Source: Verticiella sediminum (lineage in GTDB: Bacteria; Pseudomonadota; Gammaproteobacteria; Burkholderiales; Burkholderiaceae_B). From it: a stretch of 64,000 bases of DNA. The DNA lies in assembly GCF_007558815.1 (NCBI RefSeq), contig NZ_VLTJ01000042.1:310001-374000 (forward strand). Direction: 5' to 3'. The translations under genes and the position numbers were made by a program. Below the pieces are notes generated by a model. It searched no databases and had not been told where the DNA came from. It saw only the letters and a list, made by a program, of their open reading frames with translations. Of the stretch, positions 44,070 through 52,523 are shown in pieces (positions within the stretch are counted from its first letter, which is position 1; each line of letters begins with the position of its first letter).

Positions 44070-46223
44070 TCACCAGCGATAGCGCAGACCGGCCACCACC
44101 TGGCGTCCGCTGCCGTATTGGCAGAAGTAGTCCGAGCTGCAACTGGCGTAGTAGGCCTTGTTGAACACGTTGTTGACGTTCAGGCGCCCCTCCAGGCCTT
44201 TCATGCCCGGATTCATCATGCCGAAGTCATAGCGCAGGGCCGCGTCGAACAGCGTGTAGCCATCCGCTTTCACCGTATTGGCATTGTCGGCATAACTGGA
44301 GCCGACGACGCGGAGACCGCCACCCACCTTCACGCCTTGCAGCACGCCGTGCCCGAATCCATAGTTGGCCCAGACAGACCCGAAATACGCCGGCACCGCC
44401 TGCGGGCGATTGCCGCGGTTGGCCGCGACGGCGGCTTCGGCAACCTTCGTGTCCAGCAGCGTCAGCGCCGCGATCAGCTCCAGGCTGGACGTCACCTGCC
44501 CGCGCGCTTCGAACTCGAGACCGCGCGAGCGGATCTTGCCTTCCTGGGTGTTGAAGCCCATCAGGTCGGGCACCAAGGCATCGCGCTGGCGAATATCGAA
44601 AGCCGACGCCGTGAACAGGGCGTTCATTCCCTTCGGCTCGTACTTCACGCCGACCTCATACTGACTTGCCTTGCTGGGCACGAACGGCGAACCCGTCGCA
44701 TCCACCCCGACATTGGGCTCGAACGAGGTGGCATAGCTTGCGTAGGGAGCGACGCCGTTCTCGAACAGGTACAGCAGCCCGGCACGATAGCTCGTCGCCG
44801 CACTCGATTGCTCGCTCGCGCTGCCGGCAAGGCGATTGTCGGTGTCCTGACGGGTCCAGTCCCGACGCGCGCCCAGCGTCGCGCGCAGCCCGCCGAACTG
44901 GATCTGATCCTGCACGTAGACACCCGTCTGGCGCAGCTTCTGGCCACTGTCGATGATCGTCGTCAGCGAGCCGACCGGCATTCCATATTGCGGGTTGGTC
45001 ACATCCAGGGCCGGCGCCGGCCCCCAGTTGTATTGCCAGTTGCTGCGCGAGTGCTGATAATCCAGGCCCGTCAGCACGGTGTGCCGTACCGTGCCGAGGC
45101 TGAGGTCGAACTGCGCCTGGTTGTCCATCGATACACCCTGGACATCCTCGATCGAGCGCAGGGCCTGACGCGCAATGGTGCCATCGGCGGCCAGAGGTGC
45201 GGCCATCTGCAACGACTGGAAGTCGACATCGACATCGGCATGGCGCAGGCGCGAGCGCAGGATCAGGCCGTCGTTCACCCAGTGCTCGAACTGGTAGCCG
45301 ACGCCGCGCTGCTCGCGTTCGAAGGCATCGTAAGCAGGGTCGCCGATGTTCAGCTTGCGCCCCAGCATGCCCTGGTATCGGGGCGGCGCGAGAAAGGTCG
45401 GGTACAGCGAATTGAAGTAGCCGCCGTCAGGGTCCTTCTGATAATAGGCGGACAAAGTCAGCACCGTGTCGCCATCAGGCTGCCAGGTGATCGCGGGCGC
45501 CACCGCATAGCGGCCTTCCTTCACCCCGCTGTAGCGGCTGTCGGCCCGACGCCCGATGGCGCTCACGCCATAGCGCAGCGTGCCATCCTGATTCAGCGCC
45601 CCCTGGCTGCTGAAGCCCACCTGGGCCCGGCCGTCCGTCCCGCCTTCCACGAGAATCTCGTGCGCGGACTCGGCCGACGGCTGCCGGCTCACCTGATTGA
45701 CCAGCCCACCCGGGCTGATCTGCCCGTACAGCAATGCCGACGGACCCTTGAGCACATCGATGCGATCCAGCAGATAGGGGTCGATCGACGCCTGGGCGAA
45801 CGCCTGGCCCCCCGGCAGCTTCAGGCCGTCGAGGAAGTTCACATACTGCGTGGCCGTGCCGAACGCACCGAAACCCCGCAGAAAGACCGAGTCGTAGCGC
45901 GTGTTCGCATCCCGATCGGACAGCACGCCGGCGGTATAACGCAAGGCCTCGCTCACCGTCTGCGGCGCCTGCTCGTCCATCTGCCGCCGCGTGATCGTCG
46001 AGACCGACTGCGCCGTCTCGAGCGCAGGCGTACTGCTCTTGGTTGCCGACGACGTTCCCGGCTGGTAGATGCGGTCGCCTGTGCTCAACGGATCACCCGC
46101 CACGCCCGTCACCACCACCGGGCTCAACTGCGCCGGGGCGCCTTGTGCCTGCGCCCCGAACGCGGCCGCCAGCAACCCGGGCAGCGTGCCGAGAACCCAG
46201 GCCTTCCGGATACCACACGCCAT
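44070..46223 (-). CDS. TonB-dependent ferric-siderophore receptor (FhuA-like)
   Basis: 717 residues from ATG 46223 (a GTG six bases upstream is an alternative). Signal cleaves near AFGAQAQ; TonB box PVVVTG. Plug motifs SVSTITRRQMDEQAPQTVSE, DSVFLRGFGAFGT, ERIDVL-type segment DRIDVLKGPSALLYGQISPG and VNQVSRQP identify the hydroxamate/other siderophore receptor family (TIGR01783-like). The barrel ends in W rather than F (VAGLRYRW), a known variant. No N-terminal signalling domain is present, consistent with Fur rather than ECF-sigma control. Confidence 0.9.
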   Translation of the reverse strand: MACGIRKAWVLGTLPGLLAAAFGAQAQGAPAQLSPVVVTGVAGDPLSTGDRIYQPGTSSATKSSTPALETAQSVSTITRRQMDEQAPQTVSEALRYTAGVLSDRDANTRYDSVFLRGFGAFGTATQYVNFLDGLKLPGGQAFAQASIDPYLLDRIDVLKGPSALLYGQISPGGLVNQVSRQPSAESAHEILVEGGTDGRAQVGFSSQGALNQDGTLRYGVSAIGRRADSRYSGVKEGRYAVAPAITWQPDGDTVLTLSAYYQKDPDGGYFNSLYPTFLAPPRYQGMLGRKLNIGDPAYDAFEREQRGVGYQFEHWVNDGLILRSRLRHADVDVDFQSLQMAAPLAADGTIARQALRSIEDVQGVSMDNQAQFDLSLGTVRHTVLTGLDYQHSRSNWQYNWGPAPALDVTNPQYGMPVGSLTTIIDSGQKLRQTGVYVQDQIQFGGLRATLGARRDWTRQDTDNRLAGSASEQSSAATSYRAGLLYLFENGVAPYASYATSFEPNVGVDATGSPFVPSKASQYEVGVKYEPKGMNALFTASAFDIRQRDALVPDLMGFNTQEGKIRSRGLEFEARGQVTSSLELIAALTLLDTKVAEAAVAANRGNRPQAVPAYFGSVWANYGFGHGVLQGVKVGGGLRVVGSSYADNANTVKADGYTLFDAALRYDFGMMNPGMKGLEGRLNVNNVFNKAYYASCSSDYFCQYGSGRQVVAGLRYRW

Positions 46224-46237
46224 TTCCACACCCTATT

Positions 46238-46256
46238 GCAAATGAAAATGAATCTC
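46238..46256 (-). promoter_or_regulatory. Fur box upstream of siderophore receptor
   Basis: GCAAATGAAAATGAATCTC matches 13 of 19 positions of the Fur consensus and lies 15 bases before the receptor start, within the expected promoter. It suggests that receptor, binding protein and SIP gene are repressed when iron is plentiful. Confidence 0.65.
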
Positions 46257-46432
46257 AGTTGCAATGATGATCCCATAAACGGGACTCAATCGTCCAGTTA
46301 ATTTTTGAGAAAAATCGATCAATACCCCTGTTTGAACGGGTGACAACTGGATTGTTGCGTATGGTTGTTTGCTGCCGAGGTCGGACTCCGGGACAATGAC
46401 CAGCATCGACACCGAGAAGCCGAACCGACCGA

Positions 46433-47119
46433 ATGGCTACACCCACGACTGGCACGAGCCCCCTTTCCGATCCACCGCCCGCCCCGGCCCGCAAATCGCG
46501 CGGCGGACGCCCCACCAAAGAAGCCGCCGCGCAGATGGAGCGCCGCATCCTCGATGCTGCGGCGGGCTTGTTCGCCGCCCAGGGCTACGCTGCCACGTCG
46601 ATGGAACAGGTCGCTGACGCCTGTAACGCCGGCAAGGACACCCTCTATCGCCGCTATCCGTCCAAGGGTGCCCTGTTTACCGCGCTGATGGACGCCTGCC
46701 GCGCCGACGTGCTGGCGGAGTTGCAGGCCTGTACCAGCCCGGCCGGCCCCCCGTTGGAGCGCCTGCGCCAATACGCCCGCCTTCTCCTGGAGATCAACCT
46801 GCGCCCGCAGCTCCTCGCCCTGAACCGCGTCGCCCTCGGCGAAGCCATCCCTGCCAAGGGCGTGCAGCCCACCCCGACCGCCGACGACCCCTTCATGCGC
46901 CACATGGCCGAACTGGTCCGCGAAGCCCGGGCAGCCGGCGCCATCGTCGAGAGCGATGCACTCTTCATCGCCGAACAACTTCTCTACGCCACCTCGATCA
47001 AACCCCTGATCGCCACGATGCTGGGGGAGACCGGCTACACCGCGCCCACCGATAGGCAGGCGTACTTTGATCGCGCCTGGCACCTGTTCATGGGTGGCGC
47101 ACAACCGCGTCCTGGCTGA
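46433..47119 (+). CDS. TetR-family transcriptional regulator
   Basis: 228 residues. A disordered 20-residue N-terminal tail is followed by the TetR helix-turn-helix GRPTKEAAAQMERRILDAAAG, FAAQGYAATSMEQVADACNAGKDTLYRRYPSKGALF. The C-terminal helices resemble the AcrR-type ligand domain. It is divergent from the siderophore receptor operon with 209 bases between, so local control of that operon is possible but the Fur box already gives it a regulator. Confidence 0.9.
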   Translation: MATPTTGTSPLSDPPPAPARKSRGGRPTKEAAAQMERRILDAAAGLFAAQGYAATSMEQVADACNAGKDTLYRRYPSKGALFTALMDACRADVLAELQACTSPAGPPLERLRQYARLLLEINLRPQLLALNRVALGEAIPAKGVQPTPTADDPFMRHMAELVREARAAGAIVESDALFIAEQLLYATSIKPLIATMLGETGYTAPTDRQAYFDRAWHLFMGGAQPRPG

Positions 47120-47174
47120 CGATCCGGCCGAGGAGGCCGTGACCGCGAGGCATGCGTAGCTGTCCGGCCTGACC

Positions 47175-47305
47175 ATAAGGACGACCCAACGGATAAGGAC
47201 AACCCAACGCAGGGCTCATATGTTGGGGGCAGCTCCCGAGACGGTAGCTGTCACAGCCTGAGCAGGGTCGAAGCCGGGATGAGGCATGGCGAAAACCCCC
47301 AACAT
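47175..47305. repeat. tandem and inverted repeats between tetR and tRNA-Thr
   Basis: ATAAGGACGACCCAACG (47175-47191) and ATAAGGACAACCCAACG (47193-47209) are tandem copies with one mismatch. ATGTTGGGGG (47220-47229) and CCCCCAACAT (47296-47305) form a perfect inverted repeat with a 66-base loop. The surrounding 230 bases contain no gene I can support. Confidence 0.6.
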
Positions 47306-47350
47306 CAACGCGGGTTCCGCAAACTTTCCAAGCCTTGGGGGGAAGAGAGA

Positions 47351-47426
47351 TGGTGCCGGCGAAAGGAATCGAACCCTCGACCTTCTCATTACAAGTGAGC
47401 TGCTCTACCAACTGAGCTACGCCGGC
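47351..47426 (-). tRNA. tRNA-Thr (anticodon TGT)
   Basis: On the minus strand the 76-base cloverleaf reads GCCGGCG as acceptor 5' arm, TAGCTC-AGTTGGTAGAGC D-arm, anticodon loop CTTGTAA giving TGT, the T-arm around GGTTCGATTCC and CGCCGGC-ACCA with the CCA encoded. The acceptor arms pair completely. Sequence closely follows bacterial tRNA-Thr(UGU), which reads ACA codons. Confidence 0.95.
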
Positions 47427-47459
47427 TGGGTGCGCCCCGGGTGACGGGGCGGCGGTATT

Positions 47460-47951
47460 CTACTTGATGACCTTCAGCTTGGGACGCGAACCGCCGTCCT
47501 GCGGCGGCGAAGGCGGCGGCTCTTCGGGCGGGCCGTCCGGGGAATGCTCGGGATCGGGCACCGACGCCAGCGCGGGGCGATCGGGGTCGGTTTCCTGCGG
47601 GGCGGCCGGGCCGTCGTCGGCGACGGCTTCTTCCTCGGGTGGAACCAGCTCGAAGGCCATGCCCTGCCCGGTTTCCTTGGCGTAAATGGCGCGCACGGCG
47701 CCCACCGGCACGGAGATCTGCCGGGCGACGCCGCCGAAGCGGGCCTGGAACTCGATGAACTCGTTCCCCATCGTGAGCTTGTGCGTGGCCAGCGCCCCTA
47801 CATTGAGGGTGATGGCGCCGTCGCGCACGTGCTCGCGCGGCACGACGGTGTGCGCGTCAACGACCACCGTGATGTACGGGGTGTAGCCGTTGTCGGTGCA
47901 CCATTCGTGCAGCGCACGGATGAGGTAGGGCTTGGTCGAGGTTTCCGTCAC
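47460..47951 (-). CDS. sspB: ClpXP adaptor SspB
   Basis: 163 residues, GTG start at 47951 overlapping the sspA stop (GTGA). The substrate-binding domain begins STKPYLIRALHEWCTDNGYT and includes VPREHVRDGAITLNVGALA and FQARFGGVARQISVPV. A Pro/Glu/Asp-rich disordered linker follows, ending in RPKLKVIK, the XB peptide that docks on ClpX. SspB delivers ssrA-tagged proteins to ClpXP after ribosome rescue. Confidence 0.95.
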   Translation of the reverse strand: MTETSTKPYLIRALHEWCTDNGYTPYITVVVDAHTVVPREHVRDGAITLNVGALATHKLTMGNEFIEFQARFGGVARQISVPVGAVRAIYAKETGQGMAFELVPPEEEAVADDGPAAPQETDPDRPALASVPDPEHSPDGPPEEPPPSPPQDGGSRPKLKVIK

Positions 47952-48559
47952 TTGCGCATGACCTTTTCGGACGGTGTGAGCGCCTCGATGTAGGCCGGAC
48001 GGGCGAAGATGCGCTCGGCGTACTTCTGCAGCGGCGCTGCGCTGCGCGGCAGCTCGATGCCGTAGTGATCCAGGCGCCACAGCAGGGGCGCGAGCGCGAC
48101 ATCGAGCATCGAGAACTCTTCGCCCAGCATGTATTTGTTCTTCAGGAACATCGGGGCGATCTGCGCGAGGCGGTCGCGGATGTTCTGGCGCGCGTGCTCA
48201 AGGGCCTTCTCGTCGTTCTGGGAGGCACGGCTCTCTAGCGTGCTGACGTGCACGAAGAGTTCCTTCTCGAAGTTGTAGAGAAAGAGGCGGGTGCGGCCGC
48301 GCATGACCGGGTCGGCCGGCATGAGCTGCGGGTGCGGGAAACGCTCGTCGATGTACTCGTTGATGATGTTCGACTCGTACAGGATGAGGTCGCGCTCGGT
48401 CAGGATGGGCACCTGGCCGTACGGGTTCATCACCGAGATGTCTTCCGGCTTGTTGTAGAGATCGACGTCGCGGATCTCGAAATCCATACCCTTCTCGAAC
48501 AGCACGAAGCGGCAGCGCTGCGAATAAGGGCAAGTGGTGCCCGAATAGAGGACCATCAT
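47948..48559 (-). CDS. sspA: stringent starvation protein SspA
   Basis: 203 residues with a GST fold: MMVLYSGTTCPYSQRCRFVL at the N terminus, then YGQVPILTERDLILYESNII with the cis-Pro loop and a C-terminal helical domain including EEFSMLDVALAPLLWRLDHY. SspA binds RNA polymerase and modifies promoter choice in starvation. Overlaps sspB, giving the usual sspAB operon. About 110 bases after petC. Confidence 0.95.
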   Translation of the reverse strand: MMVLYSGTTCPYSQRCRFVLFEKGMDFEIRDVDLYNKPEDISVMNPYGQVPILTERDLILYESNIINEYIDERFPHPQLMPADPVMRGRTRLFLYNFEKELFVHVSTLESRASQNDEKALEHARQNIRDRLAQIAPMFLKNKYMLGEEFSMLDVALAPLLWRLDHYGIELPRSAAPLQKYAERIFARPAYIEALTPSEKVMRK

Positions 48560-48669
48560 GGCGAGATTTCCAATTGCAAACCTGCAATTCTATGCGAAAG
48601 GCCAGCGCGATGCGAGCTTTCGCGCTGGCCATCCGGGTGAAACCGGCCCCGTGAGGGCCGGCGGCAGGA

Positions 48670-49518
48670 TTACTTCACGTCGCGCCAGTACACGGCGTTC
48701 AAGCGCCAGGCGACGACGAGGAAGATGGCGAGGTAGAGCAGCACCCACATGCCGATGCGCTTGCGCTCCTGCTGCACGGGCTCGCCCATCCAGGTCATGA
48801 AGGCGGCCAGGTCGGCCATCTGGCGGTCGTAGTTCTGGGCCAGCCTGGCGTCGGCCGCCTTGAACTCCGCGCGGGTGCTGGCGTGCGGATGGCCGCTGAC
48901 CGGCTCGGCGGCCACCGTGAGGTAGCCCTGAGCGTCGTAGGTGCGCACTTGGCGCTCCCAACTGCCGTCATCCTTCTGGTGCACGGTGGTCATCACCAGT
49001 TCGCGCGGGCCTTGCTGCTGCCACAGGACGTGGGGCATGGCCACGCTCGGAAAGACGAGGTTGTCCCAGCCCGTGAGCTTGGAGGCGTCGCGGTAGAACG
49101 AACGCATGTAGGTGTAGATGTAGTCGCCGCCGCTGGGCCCGGCGTTCACCGACTTGGCGCGCGCGATGACCGACAGGTCGGGCGGCGTGGTGCCGAACCA
49201 GGCCTTGGCGTCGGCCGGCGTCATGGCGATCTTCATCATGTCGTTGACGGTCTCGCCGGTGAAGAGCAGGTGCTCGGAGATCTGCTCGTCGGTGAGGCCG
49301 ATCTGGCGCAGATCGCTGTAGCGCACGCTGTTGGCCGAGTGGCAGTTCAGACAGTGGTTGATGAACAGCTTCGCGCCGTTCTGCAGGGCGGCGAGATCGT
49401 TCAGGCGATAGGGAGCGCGCTCCAGGGGCGCGCCGCTCTCGGCGGCGTGCGCCGGCGGCAGGGCCGCACAGACCAGGAGGGCGATGGCACCAAGCAGCTT
49501 CTTCATCGTGTTTTCCAT
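48670..49518 (-). CDS. petC: cytochrome c1 of the bc1 complex
   Basis: 282 residues if started at ATG 49518 (14 bases after petB); ATG 49506 with GGAA upstream is an alternative. Sec signal cleaves near AHAAES. Heme c binds at CLNCH (HCLNCHSANSVRYSD), and the sixth ligand Met lies in FPSVAMPHVLW. A C-terminal anchor helix IGMWVLLYLAIFLVVAWRL fixes it in the inner membrane. Third gene of petABC. Confidence 0.95.
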   Translation of the reverse strand: MENTMKKLLGAIALLVCAALPPAHAAESGAPLERAPYRLNDLAALQNGAKLFINHCLNCHSANSVRYSDLRQIGLTDEQISEHLLFTGETVNDMMKIAMTPADAKAWFGTTPPDLSVIARAKSVNAGPSGGDYIYTYMRSFYRDASKLTGWDNLVFPSVAMPHVLWQQQGPRELVMTTVHQKDDGSWERQVRTYDAQGYLTVAAEPVSGHPHASTRAEFKAADARLAQNYDRQMADLAAFMTWMGEPVQQERKRIGMWVLLYLAIFLVVAWRLNAVYWRDVK

Positions 49519-49532
49519 CGTATCCGCGGGGC

Positions 49533-50912
49533 TCAGTGGGCGTGGTACGTGACGCGATCGGGCACCGGCTTGAAGGTGCCGAGCTTGCTCCAGAACGGCA
49601 TCACCAGGAAGAAGCCGAGGTAGATGATCGTCCCGATCTGCGACATGAGGTTGTAGGTCGGGTTGGGCGCTTGGGTGCCCAGGAAGCCGAGGACCAGGAA
49701 GTTCACGATGAAGATCGCGTAGAGCACCTTGTGCCAACCGGGCCGGTAGCGGATCGAGCGTACGGGCGAATGATCGAGCCACGGCAGGAAGAAGAGGATG
49801 ACCACCGCGCCGCCCATGGCCGCCACGCCCCAGAACTTGGCGTCGATGGCGCGCAGCAGCACGGCGATCACGACCAACACGATGGGCGCGATCAGGCGCG
49901 CCATGCCGCGCAGCCGCCAGGCCAGCGCGAGCGCGCCGAGCACGGCCAGCCCGGCGAGTACCCAGGTGAACTCGTCCGTGATGGCGCGCAGCATGGAGTA
50001 GAACGGCGTGAAGTACCACACCGGCGCGATGTGCGGCGGGGTCTTCAAAGGATCGGCCGGGATGAAATTGTTGTATTCGAGGAAATAGCCGCCCATCTCC
50101 GGCGCGAAGAAGACGATGGCCGCGAACACGATGAGGAACATCGACACGCCGAACACATCGTGCACCGTGTAGTAGGGGTGGAAAGGCACCCCGTCCAGCG
50201 GCACGCCGCGGCTGTCCTTGTACTTCTTGATTTCCACGCCGTCGGGGTTGTTCGAGCCCACTTCGTGCAGCGCGACCAGGTGCGCCACGACCAGGCCGAT
50301 CAGCACCAGCGGAATGGCAATCACGTGAAAGGCGAAGAAGCGGTTGAGCGTGGCGTCGGATACGACGTAGTCGCCGCGTATCCAGATGGCGAGGTCGGGC
50401 CCGATGAAGGGAATCGCCGAGAACAGGTTGACGATGACCTGCGCTCCCCAGTAGGACATCTGGCCCCAGGGCAGCAGGTAGCCGAAGAAGGCTTCGGCCA
50501 TCAGGCACAGGAAGATGGCGACGCCGAAGATCCAGACCAGTTCGCGCGGCTTGCGGTAGGAGCCGTAGAACAGCCCGCGCAGCATGTGCAGGTAGACGAC
50601 GACGAAGAACATCGAGGCGCCGGTCGAGTGCATGTAGCGGATCAGCCATCCGCCCGGCACCTCGCGCATGATGTATTCGACCGACTGGAAGGCCCGTTCG
50701 GCGTCGGGCTTGTAGTGCATGACCAGGAAGATCCCGGTGACGATCTGGATCACCAACACCAGCAGCGCCAGCGACCCGAAGATGTACCAGAAGTTGAAAT
50801 TCTTGGGTGCGTAGTACTCGGAGACGTGCGCCTTGTAGGTGGACGACAGCGGAAAGCGCGCGTCGATCCATCCCATGAGGCCTGTCGTCTCGATCTTTTT
50901 CTCGCCAGCCAT
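49533..50912 (-). CDS. petB: cytochrome b of the bc1 complex
   Basis: 459 residues, at least eight transmembrane helices, carrying both heme-b His pairs (for example GASMFFVVVYLHMLRGLFYG and FFAFHVIAIPLVLIGLVVAH). The quinol-oxidation site loop is present as PVWYFTPFY, the betaproteobacterial variant of PEWY. It follows petA by 71 bases and precedes petC by 14. Confidence 0.95.
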   Translation of the reverse strand: MAGEKKIETTGLMGWIDARFPLSSTYKAHVSEYYAPKNFNFWYIFGSLALLVLVIQIVTGIFLVMHYKPDAERAFQSVEYIMREVPGGWLIRYMHSTGASMFFVVVYLHMLRGLFYGSYRKPRELVWIFGVAIFLCLMAEAFFGYLLPWGQMSYWGAQVIVNLFSAIPFIGPDLAIWIRGDYVVSDATLNRFFAFHVIAIPLVLIGLVVAHLVALHEVGSNNPDGVEIKKYKDSRGVPLDGVPFHPYYTVHDVFGVSMFLIVFAAIVFFAPEMGGYFLEYNNFIPADPLKTPPHIAPVWYFTPFYSMLRAITDEFTWVLAGLAVLGALALAWRLRGMARLIAPIVLVVIAVLLRAIDAKFWGVAAMGGAVVILFFLPWLDHSPVRSIRYRPGWHKVLYAIFIVNFLVLGFLGTQAPNPTYNLMSQIGTIIYLGFFLVMPFWSKLGTFKPVPDRVTYHAH

Positions 50913-50983
50913 GACAGCGGCTCCTTATGCGTGGCGGGTTGTTCGATCGCGCGGGCAGACGGTGCCGCGCGCGACGGCACGGC

Positions 50984-51670
50984 CTAGGCCTTGTTGTCTT
51001 CGTCGACGCCCACGACGAGGCGGGTATCGGAGACGTACTCGTAAGGCGGCACTTCGAGGTTGTCCGGGGCGGGCTGGTTGCGATAGACGCGGCCGGCCAG
51101 ATCGAATGAGGAGCCGTGGCACGGGCACAGGAAGCCGCCCTGCCAGGACGCCGGCAGGCCGGGTTGGGCCCCGCCCTGCAGGTGGGGTGTGGGCGAACAG
51201 CCCAGGTGGGTACAGATGCCGACGGCGACGAAGAGCTCGGGCTTGCGCGAACGCCATTCGTTCTGCGCATAGGCCGGCGTGAAGCCGGGCCGCTCGGAGC
51301 CCGGGTCGGCGACCAGGTTGTCGGTGCGCTTGAGCGACTCGAGCATGTCCGGCGTGCGGTGCAGTATCCACACCGGCTTGCCGCGCCACTCCACCGTGCG
51401 CAGCTCGCCCGGCGCAAGACCGCCGACGTCGACCTCGACCGGCGCGCCCGCGGCGCGGGCCCGGCCCGAGGGCGCAAAGGAAGAAACCAACGGCACGGCA
51501 GCGCCCACGCCGATGAGCCCGCCCGCCGCACAGGCGGTACCGACCCAGAAACGGCGTTCCGCGTCCATGGGCGGCTTTGCGTGCGGTCCTAGAGGATTGT
51601 CCGGAGCACCTGCTTCTGCGCTCTGGCGATCAATGCTTGTCTCGCTCAATGTCATTGTATTTTGAGTCAT
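50984..51670 (-). CDS. petA: Rieske iron-sulfur subunit of the bc1 complex
   Basis: 228 residues. A twin-arginine-like RRFWVGTACAAGGLIGVGAA anchor near residue 39 fits Tat-dependent insertion, relevant because tatABC lies 3 kb away. The [2Fe-2S] ligands are in CTHLGC and CPCHGS. ATG 51655 is a possible later start. First gene of petABC, divergent from mscL. Confidence 0.95.
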   Translation of the reverse strand: MTQNTMTLSETSIDRQSAEAGAPDNPLGPHAKPPMDAERRFWVGTACAAGGLIGVGAAVPLVSSFAPSGRARAAGAPVEVDVGGLAPGELRTVEWRGKPVWILHRTPDMLESLKRTDNLVADPGSERPGFTPAYAQNEWRSRKPELFVAVGICTHLGCSPTPHLQGGAQPGLPASWQGGFLCPCHGSSFDLAGRVYRNQPAPDNLEVPPYEYVSDTRLVVGVDEDNKA

Positions 51671-51910
51671 CTCGCCATCCCTCGTTCAGCGCCCGTGTCT
51701 CCCGCGGGCATACACCTACGGGATCCATAGACGCATCGCAGCTGACGAGTATAGCGCGCACATGACACAGAAAGACACCAAGCCTGGATAGAAAACAACA
51801 CTCAACAAAAGCCCGGCCGGCTGGCCCCGCCTTACAATCGGCGGAATCGGGACGGCGCAGTTGCCCGTCCCTGCCCAGGCGGCACCGCAACCAAGAAGAA
51901 GGAAACTGCA
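51671..51910. promoter_or_regulatory. divergent petA/mscL promoter region
   Basis: 240 bases with no gene. AAGAAGGAAACTGCA supplies the mscL ribosome site at its right edge. No palindromic operator is evident. Confidence 0.4.
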
Positions 51911-52405
51911 ATGAAAGGCTTTCTGCGCGAATTCCAGACGTTTGCCGTCAAGGGCAATGTGATGGATCTGGCCGTCGGTGTCATCATCGGCGGCGCCTTC
52001 GGCCGCATCGTCGACTCGATGGTGAAGGACGTCATCATGCCGCTCATCAACGTCATCCTGGGCGGCTCGGCAGACTTCACCAACAAGTTCATCGTGCTGC
52101 GCATGCCCGAGGACTACACCGGTCCCATGACCTATGCCGACCTCACCCAGGCCGGCGCCATTCTCTTCGCGTGGGGCAATTTCCTCACCATCCTCATCAA
52201 CTTCGTCCTGCTCGCCTTCGTGGTGTTCCTGATGGTCAAGGCGCTCAACAAGGCGCGCGCCCGCTTCGAGCATGAAGAAAAGGTCGCGCCGGCCGAGCCG
52301 GCCCCGCCCTCCGAGGAAGTCGTGCTGCTGCGCGAGATCCGCGACGCGCTGGCCGGCCGTACGCCTGCGTCCCCGCCGTCCGTCCCGCCCGGCACGCCGA
52401 GCTGA
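51911..52405 (+). CDS. mscL: large-conductance mechanosensitive channel MscL
   Basis: 164 residues, longer than the 136 of E. coli. The pore helix [21 protein letters not shown] with its Gly/Ala packing, the periplasmic loop, and the second helix [20 protein letters not shown] are all present. A Pro-rich linker and charged C-terminal bundle ([14 protein letters not shown]) account for the extra length. Opens on membrane stretch to release solutes in osmotic downshock. Confidence 0.95.
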   Translation: MKGFLREFQTFAVKGNVMDLAVGVIIGGAFGRIVDSMVKDVIMPLINVILGGSADFTNKFIVLRMPEDYTGPMTYADLTQAGAILFAWGNFLTILINFVLLAFVVFLMVKALNKARARFEHEEKVAPAEPAPPSEEVVLLREIRDALAGRTPASPPSVPPGTPS

Positions 52406-52431
52406 CCCGACGGCAACACCCGCCTGGCAAG

Positions 52432-52469
52432 CAAAGGCCCCGCAACCCGGGATGGGTGCGGGGCCTTTG
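52432..52469 (+). terminator. strong intrinsic terminator after mscL
   Basis: CAAAGGCCCCGCA (52432-52444) pairs perfectly over 13 bases with TGCGGGGCCTTTG (52457-52469) around a 12-base loop. The A/T edges make it a bidirectional terminator for mscL and for the oppositely oriented DUF34 gene. Confidence 0.85.
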
Positions 52470-52523
52470 TCATGGCGGGTACGCTGTCCGCGGCGGGCAG
52501 GCGCCGTGCCGCGACGGCCGGCG

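Noticed and set aside
43449-46301. 950-codon open frame on the plus strand
   Set aside because: It lies antisense to the clear siderophore receptor and binding protein; it is Arg/His/Gln-rich, without family motifs, as expected for shadows of GC-rich genes.
47351-47426. tRNA-Thr as a proven island attachment site
   Set aside because: No integrase, excisionase or duplicated tRNA end was seen in the window; kept only as a low-interest observation.
49506-51531. Long minus-strand frame upstream of and continuous with petC
   Set aside because: The petC frame stays open through petB and petA by chance; petA and petB in other frames have complete cofactor motifs.
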